The position numbers and the translations under genes are program-made. DNA of 64,000 bases, taken from contig JAGFZX010000001.1 of the NCBI GenBank assembly GCA_017889585.1, forward strand, positions 62,001-126,000. The letters run 5' to 3'. The notes beneath the pieces are model-generated. The model had not been told where the DNA came from. It ran no database searches and saw only the letters and a list, made by a program, of their open reading frames with translations. Shown one piece after another: positions 24,224 through 33,289 of this stretch (position 1 is its first letter; each line of letters starts with the position of its first letter). This DNA comes from Bacillota bacterium. GTDB taxonomy: Bacteria > Bacillota > Negativicutes > DSM-13327.

Positions 24224-24319
24224 CTATTCATCTAATAATTTGTTAACACGGTATGAATAGAATAGGAATCCTACAATCAATAGAAAACTAAAAATATTAG
24301 ATACCAAATGTCCAGTCAT
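24224..24319 (-). CDS. 31-residue single-span membrane peptide, last gene of exporter operon
   Basis: The frame starts MTGHLVSNIFSFLLIVGF and ends YRVNKLLDE: one transmembrane helix with a short charged cytoplasmic tail. A perfect anti-Shine-Dalgarno match (AAGGAGGTGA, 24327-24336) precedes the ATG by about 7 nt, and the operon terminator follows within 30 nt. It lies 69 nt beyond the ABC permease gene on the same strand. It resembles, in size only, small stabilising subunits of membrane complexes. A role as an accessory peptide of the exporter is inferred. The translation signal is too good to be accidental. Confidence 0.72.
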   Translation of the reverse strand: MTGHLVSNIFSFLLIVGFLFYSYRVNKLLDE

Positions 24320-24388
24320 AATCGCATCACCTCCTTATTAAAATTCACTATAGTTACATTATGGGTTAGCTTCCAGACTAGAGAGAGA

Positions 24389-25603
24389 TTATTCATATCT
24401 CAAAGCATCAATTGGATCCAGCAGCGCAGCCTTACGGGCAGGATATATGCCAAAAAACAAGCCAATCATCACCGAAAATCCGAAGGCCGCTATAATGGCA
24501 ATTGAGGAAATGATAGTCTTCCAACCAGCAATGGATGAGACAGCATAGGACGCACCTATTCCTAAGGCAATCCCTAGCAGACCGCCCGCCACGCTAATGA
24601 CTACTGCTTCAATCAGAAATTGCAGCAAAATATTGTTATACCTAGCCCCAAGTGCTTTCCTGATGCCAATCTCCCGGGTTCGCTCAGTAACCGATACCAG
24701 CATAATATTCATAATACCGATACCACCAACCAACAGAGACAGCCCGGCAACAACGCCTAATAATGCAGTAATCATACTCGTCGTTTCATCGGCCGTAGCC
24801 ATTACCGCAACCATATTGCGCACAGTAAAGTCATCAGGTGTGGTAGCTGCCAATTTATGACGGGCCCGTAGTAGAGCTGTGACATCTGCCTGGGCCTGAT
24901 TAATTACGTCAGTACCAGTGGCCTGAATATTGATGTTCTGGACGTAGGTTATGCCCATCAGACGTTCCTGAGCTGTCTTCAAGGGGATGATAACCGTATC
25001 ATCCTGGTTGCCTCCAGCCGACTCCCCCTTCGCCTCCAGTACACCAATTACCTGAAATGGTGCATTGTTAATCCGAATGGTTTGCCCAATTGGAGTTACA
25101 CCATTAAACAAATTTTCTGCCACTGTTTTACCGAGTACCGCTACCCTAGCCCGGGTTTCAACATCCTGTGTGGTAAAGAAAGAACCCTCTTCTAGATTGT
25201 AATTTCGTACCCCCATGATATCAGGCGTTGTTCCCTGTACGCTTGTCGTCCAGTTCTGATTGCCAAATACAACTTGATATTGACGACTTACAGCTGGCGC
25301 TACCAGATTTACACCAGGCACTTCTTGGGCAATGGCCAAGGCGTCTTTTTCATTCAGCGTTATACCTGATCCAGCAGCTTGCTTAGAACCACCACCAGTT
25401 TTAGCGGCACCGGGAGTTACAACAAGCAGGTTACTGCCCAGGCCAGCGATGGAAGTTGACACCTTATCCTTGACGCCCATACCGATGGACACCATGGCAA
25501 TAACCGCCCCCACGCCAATAATAATTCCCAGCATGGTGAGCATAGCCCTTAGTTTATTGGCTCTAAGTCCATCTAAGGCAATGATAATGCTTTCGCCAAA
25601 CAT
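24389..25603 (-). CDS. MacB-type ABC exporter permease
   Basis: A 404-residue inner-membrane permease of the FtsX/MacB class. The first helix is at about 20-42, then a large periplasmic MacB_PCD domain (about 45-270) and three C-terminal helices (about 280-300, 325-350, 370-390). The FtsX signature GGIGIMNIMLVSVTERTREI is intact. It starts 4 nt after the ATPase gene. With the ATPase, HlyD and TolC genes it makes a complete tripartite exporter; substrates of this class are macrolides, peptides or siderophores. Confidence 0.94.
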   Translation of the reverse strand: MFGESIIIALDGLRANKLRAMLTMLGIIIGVGAVIAMVSIGMGVKDKVSTSIAGLGSNLLVVTPGAAKTGGGSKQAAGSGITLNEKDALAIAQEVPGVNLVAPAVSRQYQVVFGNQNWTTSVQGTTPDIMGVRNYNLEEGSFFTTQDVETRARVAVLGKTVAENLFNGVTPIGQTIRINNAPFQVIGVLEAKGESAGGNQDDTVIIPLKTAQERLMGITYVQNINIQATGTDVINQAQADVTALLRARHKLAATTPDDFTVRNMVAVMATADETTSMITALLGVVAGLSLLVGGIGIMNIMLVSVTERTREIGIRKALGARYNNILLQFLIEAVVISVAGGLLGIALGIGASYAVSSIAGWKTIISSIAIIAAFGFSVMIGLFFGIYPARKAALLDPIDALRYE

Positions 25604-25607
25604 AGAC

Positions 25608-26291
25608 TCACCTCACTTTCCATTCATCCCGCTCAATCAGTCCATCTCTAACATAGACAACCCGCTTGGCATACTCAGCAATTTCGGGTTCATGGGTAAC
25701 CAGAATAATCGTCCGTCCCTGAGCATTAAGTTCTGAAAAAATAGCCATGACTTCATCACCTGACTTGGTATCCAGATTGCCTGTGGGCTCGTCAGCCATG
25801 ATAATTGTCGGGTCATTAACCAGTGAACGAGCGATAGCTACACGTTGGCGCTGACCACCGGAAAGTTCGTTAGGTTGATGATTCATCCGCTCTTGCAGTC
25901 CAACCATTGCCAGTACCTCGGTGGCCCGGGCTAACCGTTCTTTTTTCTCCACGCCAGCATAGACCATAGGGAGTGCCACATTTTCTAAAGTGGACATCCG
26001 TGGCAAAAGATTAAAACTTTGAAACACAAAGCCAATTTTTTTATTGCGGGTAGTCGCCAGCTCGTCATCATTCAGAGTGGCTACTTCTTGGCCATCCAAC
26101 ATATAGGAACCGCTGTGTGGCCGATCCAAACAACCCAATATATTCATCAACGTCGACTTACCTGACCCAGAGGGTCCCATAATCGCCGTAAATTCGCCAG
26201 GGCTGATGCTTAATGTGAGCCCAGCGAGGGCGTTAACTGTTTCGCCTCCTAGCTTATACACTTTGGTGACATTGGAAAGTAAAATTGACAT
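25608..26291 (-). CDS. MacB/LolD-type ABC exporter ATPase
   Basis: A 227-residue nucleotide-binding subunit. The Walker A (GPSGSGKST), Q-loop (VFQSFNLLP), ABC signature (LSGGQRQRVAIARSL), Walker B (IIMADEPTGNLD) and H-loop His (LVTHEPE) are all intact. The length and NLLPRMSTLENV segment fit the FtsE/LolD/MacB group. It is embedded in the tripartite exporter operon with 15 bp to the HlyD gene. Confidence 0.96.
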   Translation of the reverse strand: MSILLSNVTKVYKLGGETVNALAGLTLSISPGEFTAIMGPSGSGKSTLMNILGCLDRPHSGSYMLDGQEVATLNDDELATTRNKKIGFVFQSFNLLPRMSTLENVALPMVYAGVEKKERLARATEVLAMVGLQERMNHQPNELSGGQRQRVAIARSLVNDPTIIMADEPTGNLDTKSGDEVMAIFSELNAQGRTIILVTHEPEIAEYAKRVVYVRDGLIERDEWKVR

Positions 26292-26306
26292 GATAAGCCT
26301 CCTTCT

Positions 26307-27404
26307 TTAACGACCCATACCAGGAATCATACCGCCGCCACCTTTATTGCCTTGTGCACCACTTGTTGATTGGGATTTAACTTGAGATGCAAGAACTTGA
26401 TCGCCTTCTGTCACTCCGCTCAAAATTTCAATTTTATTGTCACCAACGATTCCAGTCGTAACAAGTGTATTCTGTGCTTTTCCATTCTGAACCACCATCA
26501 CATATTGTTGACCATTATTGACTTTTACAGCAGCTAGTGGAACGAATAAAGCGTTTTTACTTTCAGCTATGTTAATAGAAACCCTAGCTGTCATAGTCGG
26601 TTTCAACAAATTATCAGTAGCGTCTACATCAACTAATACTTTATAATAAACTACATTTGATACGACAGTGGCTTTTTGCGAGACATTAGAGACCACCCCG
26701 CTAAAGGTTTTCGTCGGATAGGCATCCACTGTAAATGTCACCTTTTCCCCTACTTGTATTTTCCCAATATCCGATTCATCTACCTGAGCTTCGATCTGCA
26801 TTTTAGACATATCGGCTACAGTCAACATTACCATCGGCGAAGATGCATTAGCTGATACCGACTGGCCAGCCGGTGTTGGCTTACCAATAACCTGTCCGTT
26901 AATAGGAGAACGGATCACTGTTTCATTCAACTGAGATACCGCATCTTCATAAGAAGCCTGCGCCACTCTATAATCACTAAAACTCGTGTCAAGTGCCTGA
27001 GTAGATACCGAGCCTATAGCTTCTAAGCGTTTGGTGCGTTCATAAATACTAGCCACATTGGATAGACGAGCCTGCGCCTGATCCACTAGCGTCTGAAGAT
27101 GATCATCATCAAGCACCACCAGAACTTGCCCCACTGTCACCTGGTCATTTTCCTTAACCTTCATTTCTTTGATCAAACCGGAAATCTTAGAACTCACATC
27201 AACCATATTAACAGGGGAGATAGTACCAGTGGCTGAAACCACAGAAGCAACATCACCACGCTCTACCTTTACCGTTGGCCCCACTGTAACCTGGACTGGT
27301 TTACCTTTATATAGATAGAGACCACCTGCAACAGCGCCAACGACAGCCACTACTATAATAATCAACTTTTTATACTGTAAAACTTTTTGCCACACTAATG
27401 ACAT
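26307..27404 (-). CDS. HlyD/MacA-family periplasmic adaptor
   Basis: A 365-residue membrane-fusion protein. An N-terminal anchor helix (about 8-28) is followed by a beta-barrel and lipoyl half (VEVDSSKISG-like region, KVKENDQVTVGQVLVVLD), a coiled-coil hairpin (about 85-135), the second lipoyl half (VIRSPINGQVIGK), and a membrane-proximal domain. The C-terminus is Gly-rich. It joins the inner-membrane ABC pair to TolC. ATG 27404 has GGAGGG upstream; a longer reading to 27422 would overlap the tolC stop. The family is well recognised; the cargo is not. Confidence 0.94.
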   Translation of the reverse strand: MSLVWQKVLQYKKLIIIVVAVVGAVAGGLYLYKGKPVQVTVGPTVKVERGDVASVVSATGTISPVNMVDVSSKISGLIKEMKVKENDQVTVGQVLVVLDDDHLQTLVDQAQARLSNVASIYERTKRLEAIGSVSTQALDTSFSDYRVAQASYEDAVSQLNETVIRSPINGQVIGKPTPAGQSVSANASSPMVMLTVADMSKMQIEAQVDESDIGKIQVGEKVTFTVDAYPTKTFSGVVSNVSQKATVVSNVVYYKVLVDVDATDNLLKPTMTARVSINIAESKNALFVPLAAVKVNNGQQYVMVVQNGKAQNTLVTTGIVGDNKIEILSGVTEGDQVLASQVKSQSTSGAQGNKGGGGMIPGMGR

Positions 27405-27418
27405 ACTTTTCCCTCCTA

Positions 27419-28696
27419 TCATTTCACTCCCAAACCAACAGCTTTTTCTAATTTTGCCTTATTTACATTGTAATCATATGCGGCCTGAGTAGCATTGGTT
27501 TTGGCCTGAGTAAGAGCCATTTGGGCATCCATAACATCAATGTTAGTGCCTACACCAGCATAGTATTTTGCTTGAGAAGCTTTTAGATCTTCTGCCCCTT
27601 TATCGACTGCCACTTGAGACGTAGCCATCCGAGCCTCAGCTTCCTTCATGCTCAAATATGATTGCCGAACTTCGAGTTCGATTCCATCTCTGGTTTGTTT
27701 ATCTCCTGCCTTGATCTTCTCCTCATTGGCTTTGGCTTCCTTCACTTTTGCACTAGTAACGCCAGCATCAAACAAATTCCAACTGGCTGAAACGCCTATG
27801 GACCAATTATTATTCTGACCTGGAAAATTTGAACCGTTTAGACCATCACTAGCACTAACAGCCACCGTCGGCAATTTATTGCTATTAGCAATTTTAACAC
27901 CAGTCTTAGCAATATCAATATTATCCTGAGATTGAGCTATTTCTGGCCGTTTTTGCTGAGCCAGCTTAATGCTATCTTCCAAGGATAGGTCATATTTAAC
28001 ATAAGTGAGGTCGTCTTTCATGATATTTTCACTATCAAGTGGCATACCTGTCACATTATTAAAACTAGCCACAGCTACATCATAGGTATTTTGTGCTTTA
28101 GTCAAATTTTGCTGAGCGTTGGCTAATTCTACTTCTGATCTTAATAAATCTGACTTAGCAATTGTTCCTACTTGGTATTGAGCCTGAACATTTTTTAAAT
28201 GCTGCGTCAAATTATCCACAGTTTCTTGATTGACTTTAACTACATTACGACCTTGTAAAACGTTGTAATATGAAGTAGTAGTATCCAGCTTTAATTGTTG
28301 CTCAGCCTTGGCTACCCCTAAGTTGGCTATATCAGCATTTAGTTTTGCCTGGTCAATTTGTCCTTCCACTCGCCCTCCAGTATATAGGGACCAGTTTAGC
28401 TTTATTGAATTGTTAAAGCTATCAGTAGGCGAGGAAGCACCTGGTGATCGGTTATAGCCACTGGACAAAGATAGGGTTGGCATTTTACCAGCTTCAATTT
28501 CCTTGATTCCCCACAGAGCTTTCTCTTTATCAGCAAGGGCCATTTGTATAGATGGATTGTTTTTCAATGCCATTGCGACGCTATCATCCAAGGAAATTTC
28601 TGGGGAGGCAGCTAGTGATATTGCAGTATTTAAAACCAATAACCCTGTTGATAATAAGGATACTGTAGGTTTTATCCGAGATTTTTTGTATGACAT
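27419..28696 (-). CDS. TolC-family outer-membrane channel
   Basis: A 425-residue exported protein with signal peptide (ending near AISLAA) and the twofold internal repeat of TolC proteins: two coiled-coil regions (about 120-210 and 330-410). Motifs LNWSLYTGGRVEGQI and ASWNLFDAGVTSAKV mark the equivalent positions in each repeat. It needs an outer membrane, so it supports a diderm host. It is first in the exporter operon. The start has AAGGAGGA about 10 nt upstream. Confidence 0.93.
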   Translation of the reverse strand: MSYKKSRIKPTVSLLSTGLLVLNTAISLAASPEISLDDSVAMALKNNPSIQMALADKEKALWGIKEIEAGKMPTLSLSSGYNRSPGASSPTDSFNNSIKLNWSLYTGGRVEGQIDQAKLNADIANLGVAKAEQQLKLDTTTSYYNVLQGRNVVKVNQETVDNLTQHLKNVQAQYQVGTIAKSDLLRSEVELANAQQNLTKAQNTYDVAVASFNNVTGMPLDSENIMKDDLTYVKYDLSLEDSIKLAQQKRPEIAQSQDNIDIAKTGVKIANSNKLPTVAVSASDGLNGSNFPGQNNNWSIGVSASWNLFDAGVTSAKVKEAKANEEKIKAGDKQTRDGIELEVRQSYLSMKEAEARMATSQVAVDKGAEDLKASQAKYYAGVGTNIDVMDAQMALTQAKTNATQAAYDYNVNKAKLEKAVGLGVK

Positions 28697-28815
28697 TTAA
28701 TATATCCTCCTTAAAATTGTTCTATATAAGTAATGAAGTAATCCAAGACACTTCATGGATTACTTCATTCTACCTCTATATTTTTTGATTTTCTTTAGAT
28801 TTAATCTAGACAAAG

Positions 28816-28855
28816 AAAACTTCATCCCCTATCAAGAGATAGGGGATGAAGTTTC
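28816..28855 (-). terminator. Terminator of the LarA-like gene
   Basis: AAACTTCATCCCCTAT pairs exactly with ATAGGGGATGAAGTTT around a 6-nt loop, with TTTC after the 3' arm on the minus strand. It is 50 nt past the stop at 28906. Confidence 0.85.
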
Positions 28856-28905
28856 ATACCAGTTTACTTTTTTGATTTCATTAAAATAGGATTATAAACA
28901 ATAGC

Positions 28906-30201
28906 TTATCGATTTAACAGAGGCACAGTATTAGCAGCATGAGCCATAACAGTAATTGTATAATCTTTGCGTGCTAACTTTTCCTCCGCAAGCTCCATGG
29001 CTTCAGCAAGGGTAGTTACGGCAATCATGCCCGCCTTTTCCATAAAAGCTTTATTTTCTGGCAAAGTAACCACAATATGAGGAACCTTCTTGGCCATTAA
29101 TCCGCATTTGAGAGCAATAAAGCCAGGTACAGTAAATCCTTTACGTAACGCCACTTCTCTGTCATATAATGATTCATAATTAAACCAGCCGCTAAAATCA
29201 GGCGGTTCCATAATATCTCGACATTCTAATAATAAAATAATAACACCATCATCTTTTACAGCTGCAAAGGCATTATCGATGGTCTTAGATCCCTGATATA
29301 AGTTAATATCCTTGGGAAATCCGCCAGCAGATGCGATAACTAAATCCGCCTTTGCAGTAATGGCTACACCAAAAATTTCGTCAACATATTTGCAACCTTC
29401 CCGCCAAGCATCATACCAGTGTCCAGCAACAAATTTAGCAAATTTGCCTTCTGGCGTAAACACAGCATTCAGAATAAATGCAGGGCTAAGTAATTTAGCC
29501 ATATCAGTCATATCTTCATGCATGTTATTACCTTCTAGTTTTCCTGAAGCACAATTTGAGTTAATTCCTTCTCCCACTTGATCATGAAGACAGAAACTGT
29601 GATTTCCTTGAATACTTGCATATCCGGATATCCCAGGCATTACCGATTTACGTCCCCCACCAAAACCAGCCATAAGATGATACACTATGCCACCCGTAAG
29701 AATGACTTTATCTGCATTCACTACGTGCTTATTAAAGTAAGCATCTACTCCACGAGATGTTTTGCCAATACACACAAAATCCTCTTCTATCGGTGCATGG
29801 CTCTGTACTATAGCAATACGGTCAACAACTTCTTGTCCATATACTGCTACATTTTCGTCGTGCGTATGATGACGATGTGCCCCAAGGGCTACTACTAATG
29901 AGATATCTTTATCTGGTATACCTCCAGCATTTAGTTCATTCAGCAATGTTGGCAGAAATAAATCGTGTCGTATCCACATCCGGGTTACATCACTGGCAAC
30001 AATAGCAACCTTATCACCTTTATTTACAATTTCTTTTAGCGGCAGAGTCCCAATTGGACTATTCAGTACTTCTTTTAAAGCAGCCTCGATATTAGTAATA
30101 GCCTCAACCTGTTTACCTTCAACAACATTAATAACCTGTTCTTCAGGTAGAGAAACGTTTACTTCACCACTGCCAAAACCAAAGGAAAATTCTTTTAACA
30201 T
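28906..30201 (-). CDS. LarA-family nickel-pincer racemase/epimerase-like protein
   Basis: A 431-residue cytoplasmic protein. LarA landmarks are present: GAHRHHT (catalytic His pair region, about 108-113), IVYHLMAGFGGGRKSVMPGI with the His and the Lys that tethers the nickel-pincer cofactor, and GNHSFC. The family racemises or epimerises 2-hydroxy acids (lactate, malate, sugar acids). No cofactor-synthesis genes (larB, larC, larE) are nearby. It is preceded by an MFS carrier gene on the same strand, so the substrate is probably imported by that carrier. The ATG at 30201 is used with GGGGGG 8 nt upstream. Confidence 0.88.
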   Translation of the reverse strand: MLKEFSFGFGSGEVNVSLPEEQVINVVEGKQVEAITNIEAALKEVLNSPIGTLPLKEIVNKGDKVAIVASDVTRMWIRHDLFLPTLLNELNAGGIPDKDISLVVALGAHRHHTHDENVAVYGQEVVDRIAIVQSHAPIEEDFVCIGKTSRGVDAYFNKHVVNADKVILTGGIVYHLMAGFGGGRKSVMPGISGYASIQGNHSFCLHDQVGEGINSNCASGKLEGNNMHEDMTDMAKLLSPAFILNAVFTPEGKFAKFVAGHWYDAWREGCKYVDEIFGVAITAKADLVIASAGGFPKDINLYQGSKTIDNAFAAVKDDGVIILLLECRDIMEPPDFSGWFNYESLYDREVALRKGFTVPGFIALKCGLMAKKVPHIVVTLPENKAFMEKAGMIAVTTLAEAMELAEEKLARKDYTITVMAHAANTVPLLNR

Positions 30202-30255
30202 CAAAAATACCCCCCATTAATTAACATATAATGTTACATTCATTGCCCTTATGAC

Positions 30256-31554
30256 TTAATATTTTTGCAGCGCTAGAATTGTCATACAAAAAGCTCCTAA
30301 CAAACCAAGGCCGACTAAAAACATCAATCCACCAACATAGCTACCTGTAATACTAATAAAGAAACCAATAAGAACTGGCGCGAAAGCCGACCCACCGTTA
30401 GATATACCATTCATCATTCCAGCGCCCGCTCCGATTGCCCTGCCAGGAACTATCTGTTGGACTAGAGCCCAGGTAGCTGGCAACCCTATACCAATCGAAG
30501 CAATACCGCATGAAAGTAATATAGCGGCTGTCGTGTTATCAGCAGCATTTGCTCCAGAGTAAATACCTGCTGCTGCCCCTAGCATCGAAAGGGCGCAAAA
30601 AGGTGCTCTACGCCCAAATCTATCAGATAAGTATCCAAAAAAGAGAACGCTACTTGTACCCAGAATATACGGCAATGCTGACCATACCCCCATCGCTGCC
30701 CATGAGAAGCCGCGAGCTACTTTGAGATAAGACGGCAGCCATGCCATCATACCCCAAAAAATGGATGCGAGACAAAAATAATAACAAGTCAGTAACCAAA
30801 AACGATAATTAAAAATAAATACTTTCATATTTTCCCATAGGCTTGATTTACCCATCTTGGCTTCAGCTTCAGCCTCAATTTTCTGCCCTGCTTCGATATG
30901 ATCAAGTTCGGCTTTATTCACATATTTACTTTCCCGAGGATGGTCAGTTGTCCAATACCACAACAAAATTAAAGGTATTAATCCTAAAGCAGTCAATACA
31001 AAAAAACTCTCCCGCCATCCCATTGTTTGAATAATCCAAGTAAAAAACGGCATCGCTATAGCTGGGCCTACCATTAAGCCTACAAGCCATACAGCATTGG
31101 CCTTGCCGCGCTCCTGTGGCGGAAACCAGTTCTTTACAAACTTACTCTGCATAGGCCAGTGCATTCCTTCACCAATCCCCAATATAAACCGTGCTACCAG
31201 CATTGTCGTAAAAGTAGCCGCAATCCCCCCCATGAGTAATGAACCTGCCCACAACAGGATAGATAAACTCATGGCTTTGCGCGGGCCAAGAATATCTCCC
31301 AAGGGGCTTAAGATTACGTTTGAAAAACCGTAGGCCACCAGAAATATTGTCATCAACATGCCCATCTGTACTGGATTACCCTTAATCCCCATATCGGTAA
31401 GGAATACATTGTCTGCTACTAGTACCGAGACATTCACCCTGTCTAAATAGGCTATCAAAAGTGTCACTAACAAGATACCTACTAATACTACCCTTTGTTT
31501 TGTAGACCTAACTGGTTGAACATTGACAGGCGATGACGGTTCTATAGGTCCCAT
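30256..31554 (-). CDS. MFS transporter, anion:cation symporter (ACS) type
   Basis: A 432-residue 12-helix carrier. The motif YLDRVNVSVL in helix 1, PLGDILGPRKA after helix 2, and GIGEGMHWPMQSKFVKNWFP are typical of the hexuronate/galactonate/glucarate branch. The loop between helices 6 and 7 (about 205-245) is charged. It lies 54 bp upstream of the LarA-like gene. Likely cargo is a hydroxy or sugar acid. Confidence 0.9.
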   Translation of the reverse strand: MGPIEPSSPVNVQPVRSTKQRVVLVGILLVTLLIAYLDRVNVSVLVADNVFLTDMGIKGNPVQMGMLMTIFLVAYGFSNVILSPLGDILGPRKAMSLSILLWAGSLLMGGIAATFTTMLVARFILGIGEGMHWPMQSKFVKNWFPPQERGKANAVWLVGLMVGPAIAMPFFTWIIQTMGWRESFFVLTALGLIPLILLWYWTTDHPRESKYVNKAELDHIEAGQKIEAEAEAKMGKSSLWENMKVFIFNYRFWLLTCYYFCLASIFWGMMAWLPSYLKVARGFSWAAMGVWSALPYILGTSSVLFFGYLSDRFGRRAPFCALSMLGAAAGIYSGANAADNTTAAILLSCGIASIGIGLPATWALVQQIVPGRAIGAGAGMMNGISNGGSAFAPVLIGFFISITGSYVGGLMFLVGLGLLGAFCMTILALQKY

Positions 31555-31734
31555 ATATTTCCCCCTCGAGAATATTTTACTATTATATATACTATTATAT
31601 GTAATAGTGTAATATTCGACTCATATTAGATAAACCCTGCAGTAGTATTGAAAACCTTCCAGTTATTTTTTTTTAAAAGTCTCAAAAAAACAGTTTTCTT
31701 AAGGATTATCGCAACTAAAGCTCCCAATGTCTGC

Positions 31735-33006
31735 CTACATTCTTTCAATGGGAAGATTAATGTAAATTTGAGTACCGACACCAATCTCACTTGTTGCCCA
31801 AATTTTCCCTCCATGTTTTTCAACAATCCAATGGGCAATTGCCAGTCCCAGCCCAGCTCCACCAGCATCCCTTGATCGAACTTTATCTCCACGAAAAAAT
31901 CGATCAAAAATACGTGATAAATCTTCTGGTTCAATACCAGAGCCTGTATCTGCCACTTTGATAACTGCCATATTGGACTGTTTGTGACACAATACATTAA
32001 TACTACCTTGCGCGGCGGTGTATTTAATAGCATTATCTAGTAAGATAACAAATAATTGATGTAATCTTTCCTTGTCAGCTACGATTTCAATTTCATCCTG
32101 CATGTCTACTTGTAATCTAATATTTTTCATCTCTGCCAGTGGATCAAACTGTTCGGCGACATGGATAATGACTTCACTCAAGATAAGAGGTGCTGTTTGC
32201 AGTTCAATCTGATTGGCATCTGCCCTAGCCAAAGTAAATAGTGTAGAAACCAGTTTGCTCATTCGTATAGTCTCCCTGACCACATTGGTAATACGAATGG
32301 TTTCTTCCTCAACAGTATGCGCTGGATGGCGGAGTAATAATTCTGCATTGCTTTTTATAACCGCCAAAGGCGTACGCAGTTCATGAGAAGCATCTGCCAC
32401 AAACTGTTGCTGTTTTTCCCACGCTGCCCGAATAGGTACCAAAGCACGCTGGGCCAAATAATAGCCCGCTGGAATAATGACAATCATAGCCACCAACTGA
32501 CCGGTGAAAATTATGAACATGAATCGCCGAAGTATCCCTACTTCAGAGTCGACAATACTAATAGCAATGACCTCCTGGATGGCAGAAGGCGTAGTATTCC
32601 CTCTAATCAAGATATTATCACTATATCCATAGGGCAAACTGAGTATACGGTAGACATGGTCCTCAATTCTCCTTGTCTGCAGCTTATTTGTCTGAACTTT
32701 ATCAAGAAATGTTGTAATCTCCGTAATACCTTCTATCGGAAAGGGGTAAAGATTAATAATGTTTCCTTCTCCATCTCGTAGCAAAATCAATATACGAGGA
32801 TCAAAAAAAGCAGGAGGGGCATTCCCACTCCCGGGACGACCGTTACTGATGTGAAAGGCATTAACCTTGTGCTCCATAGCTTGGTCAATATCGTCAAATA
32901 ATTGACGGGCTACATACCCATACAACATTACACCAAAAGCAATAAAAATTAATAAGAACACAATAGAATTGAGTAGTGTTAATCGACGTAAGGTTCTTTG
33001 AAACAT
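31735..33006 (-). CDS. Sensor histidine kinase, paralogue of 1-1307
   Basis: A 423-residue membrane kinase. Two helices (about 12-32 and 160-182) flank a periplasmic sensor of about 125 residues. The cytoplasmic part has ADASHELRTPLAVIKSN (phospho-His), LLDNAIKYT, DTGSGIEPEDL and GGAGLGLAIAHWI. It matches the window-edge kinase across its whole length, but the sensor differs. Its probable partner regulator (34437-35114) is on the same strand but is separated by the plus-strand gapA gene, so the usual regulator-kinase operon is split. The start has AGGAGG. Confidence 0.93.
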   Translation of the reverse strand: MFQRTLRRLTLLNSIVFLLIFIAFGVMLYGYVARQLFDDIDQAMEHKVNAFHISNGRPGSGNAPPAFFDPRILILLRDGEGNIINLYPFPIEGITEITTFLDKVQTNKLQTRRIEDHVYRILSLPYGYSDNILIRGNTTPSAIQEVIAISIVDSEVGILRRFMFIIFTGQLVAMIVIIPAGYYLAQRALVPIRAAWEKQQQFVADASHELRTPLAVIKSNAELLLRHPAHTVEEETIRITNVVRETIRMSKLVSTLFTLARADANQIELQTAPLILSEVIIHVAEQFDPLAEMKNIRLQVDMQDEIEIVADKERLHQLFVILLDNAIKYTAAQGSINVLCHKQSNMAVIKVADTGSGIEPEDLSRIFDRFFRGDKVRSRDAGGAGLGLAIAHWIVEKHGGKIWATSEIGVGTQIYINLPIERM

Positions 33007-33185
33007 CTCTACTTCCTCCTTTGGACAAAAGAAACATATTTAGTATAACCAACTTTCCACTACGAGTAGCAAAACAATAAGCTTCTATGTACAGATATCT
33101 ATAAATAACTAAAATTCCTATATTTTTTATCTTACACTATACTAATTCAATTATAGTACAATTAATAATTAAATTCAGGTCTATA

Positions 33186-33214
33186 TTGGCAGAATAGTAT
33201 AATTGTGCTATACT
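33186..33214 (+). promoter_or_regulatory. Promoter of gapA with inverted repeat over -10
   Basis: TTGGCA (33186-33191) and TATACT (33209-33214) are 17 nt apart. AGTATA (33196-33201) and TATACT form an inverted repeat separated by 7 nt that overlaps the -10, a candidate operator. Downstream, ATATTAAG occurs twice 21 bp apart (33233 and 33254). Confidence 0.6.
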
Positions 33215-33289
33215 AAATAAGTATTTTATATAATATTAAGAGATATTCGGCTTATATTAAGTTATCTTATTGAATTGGAGGGTATATAT

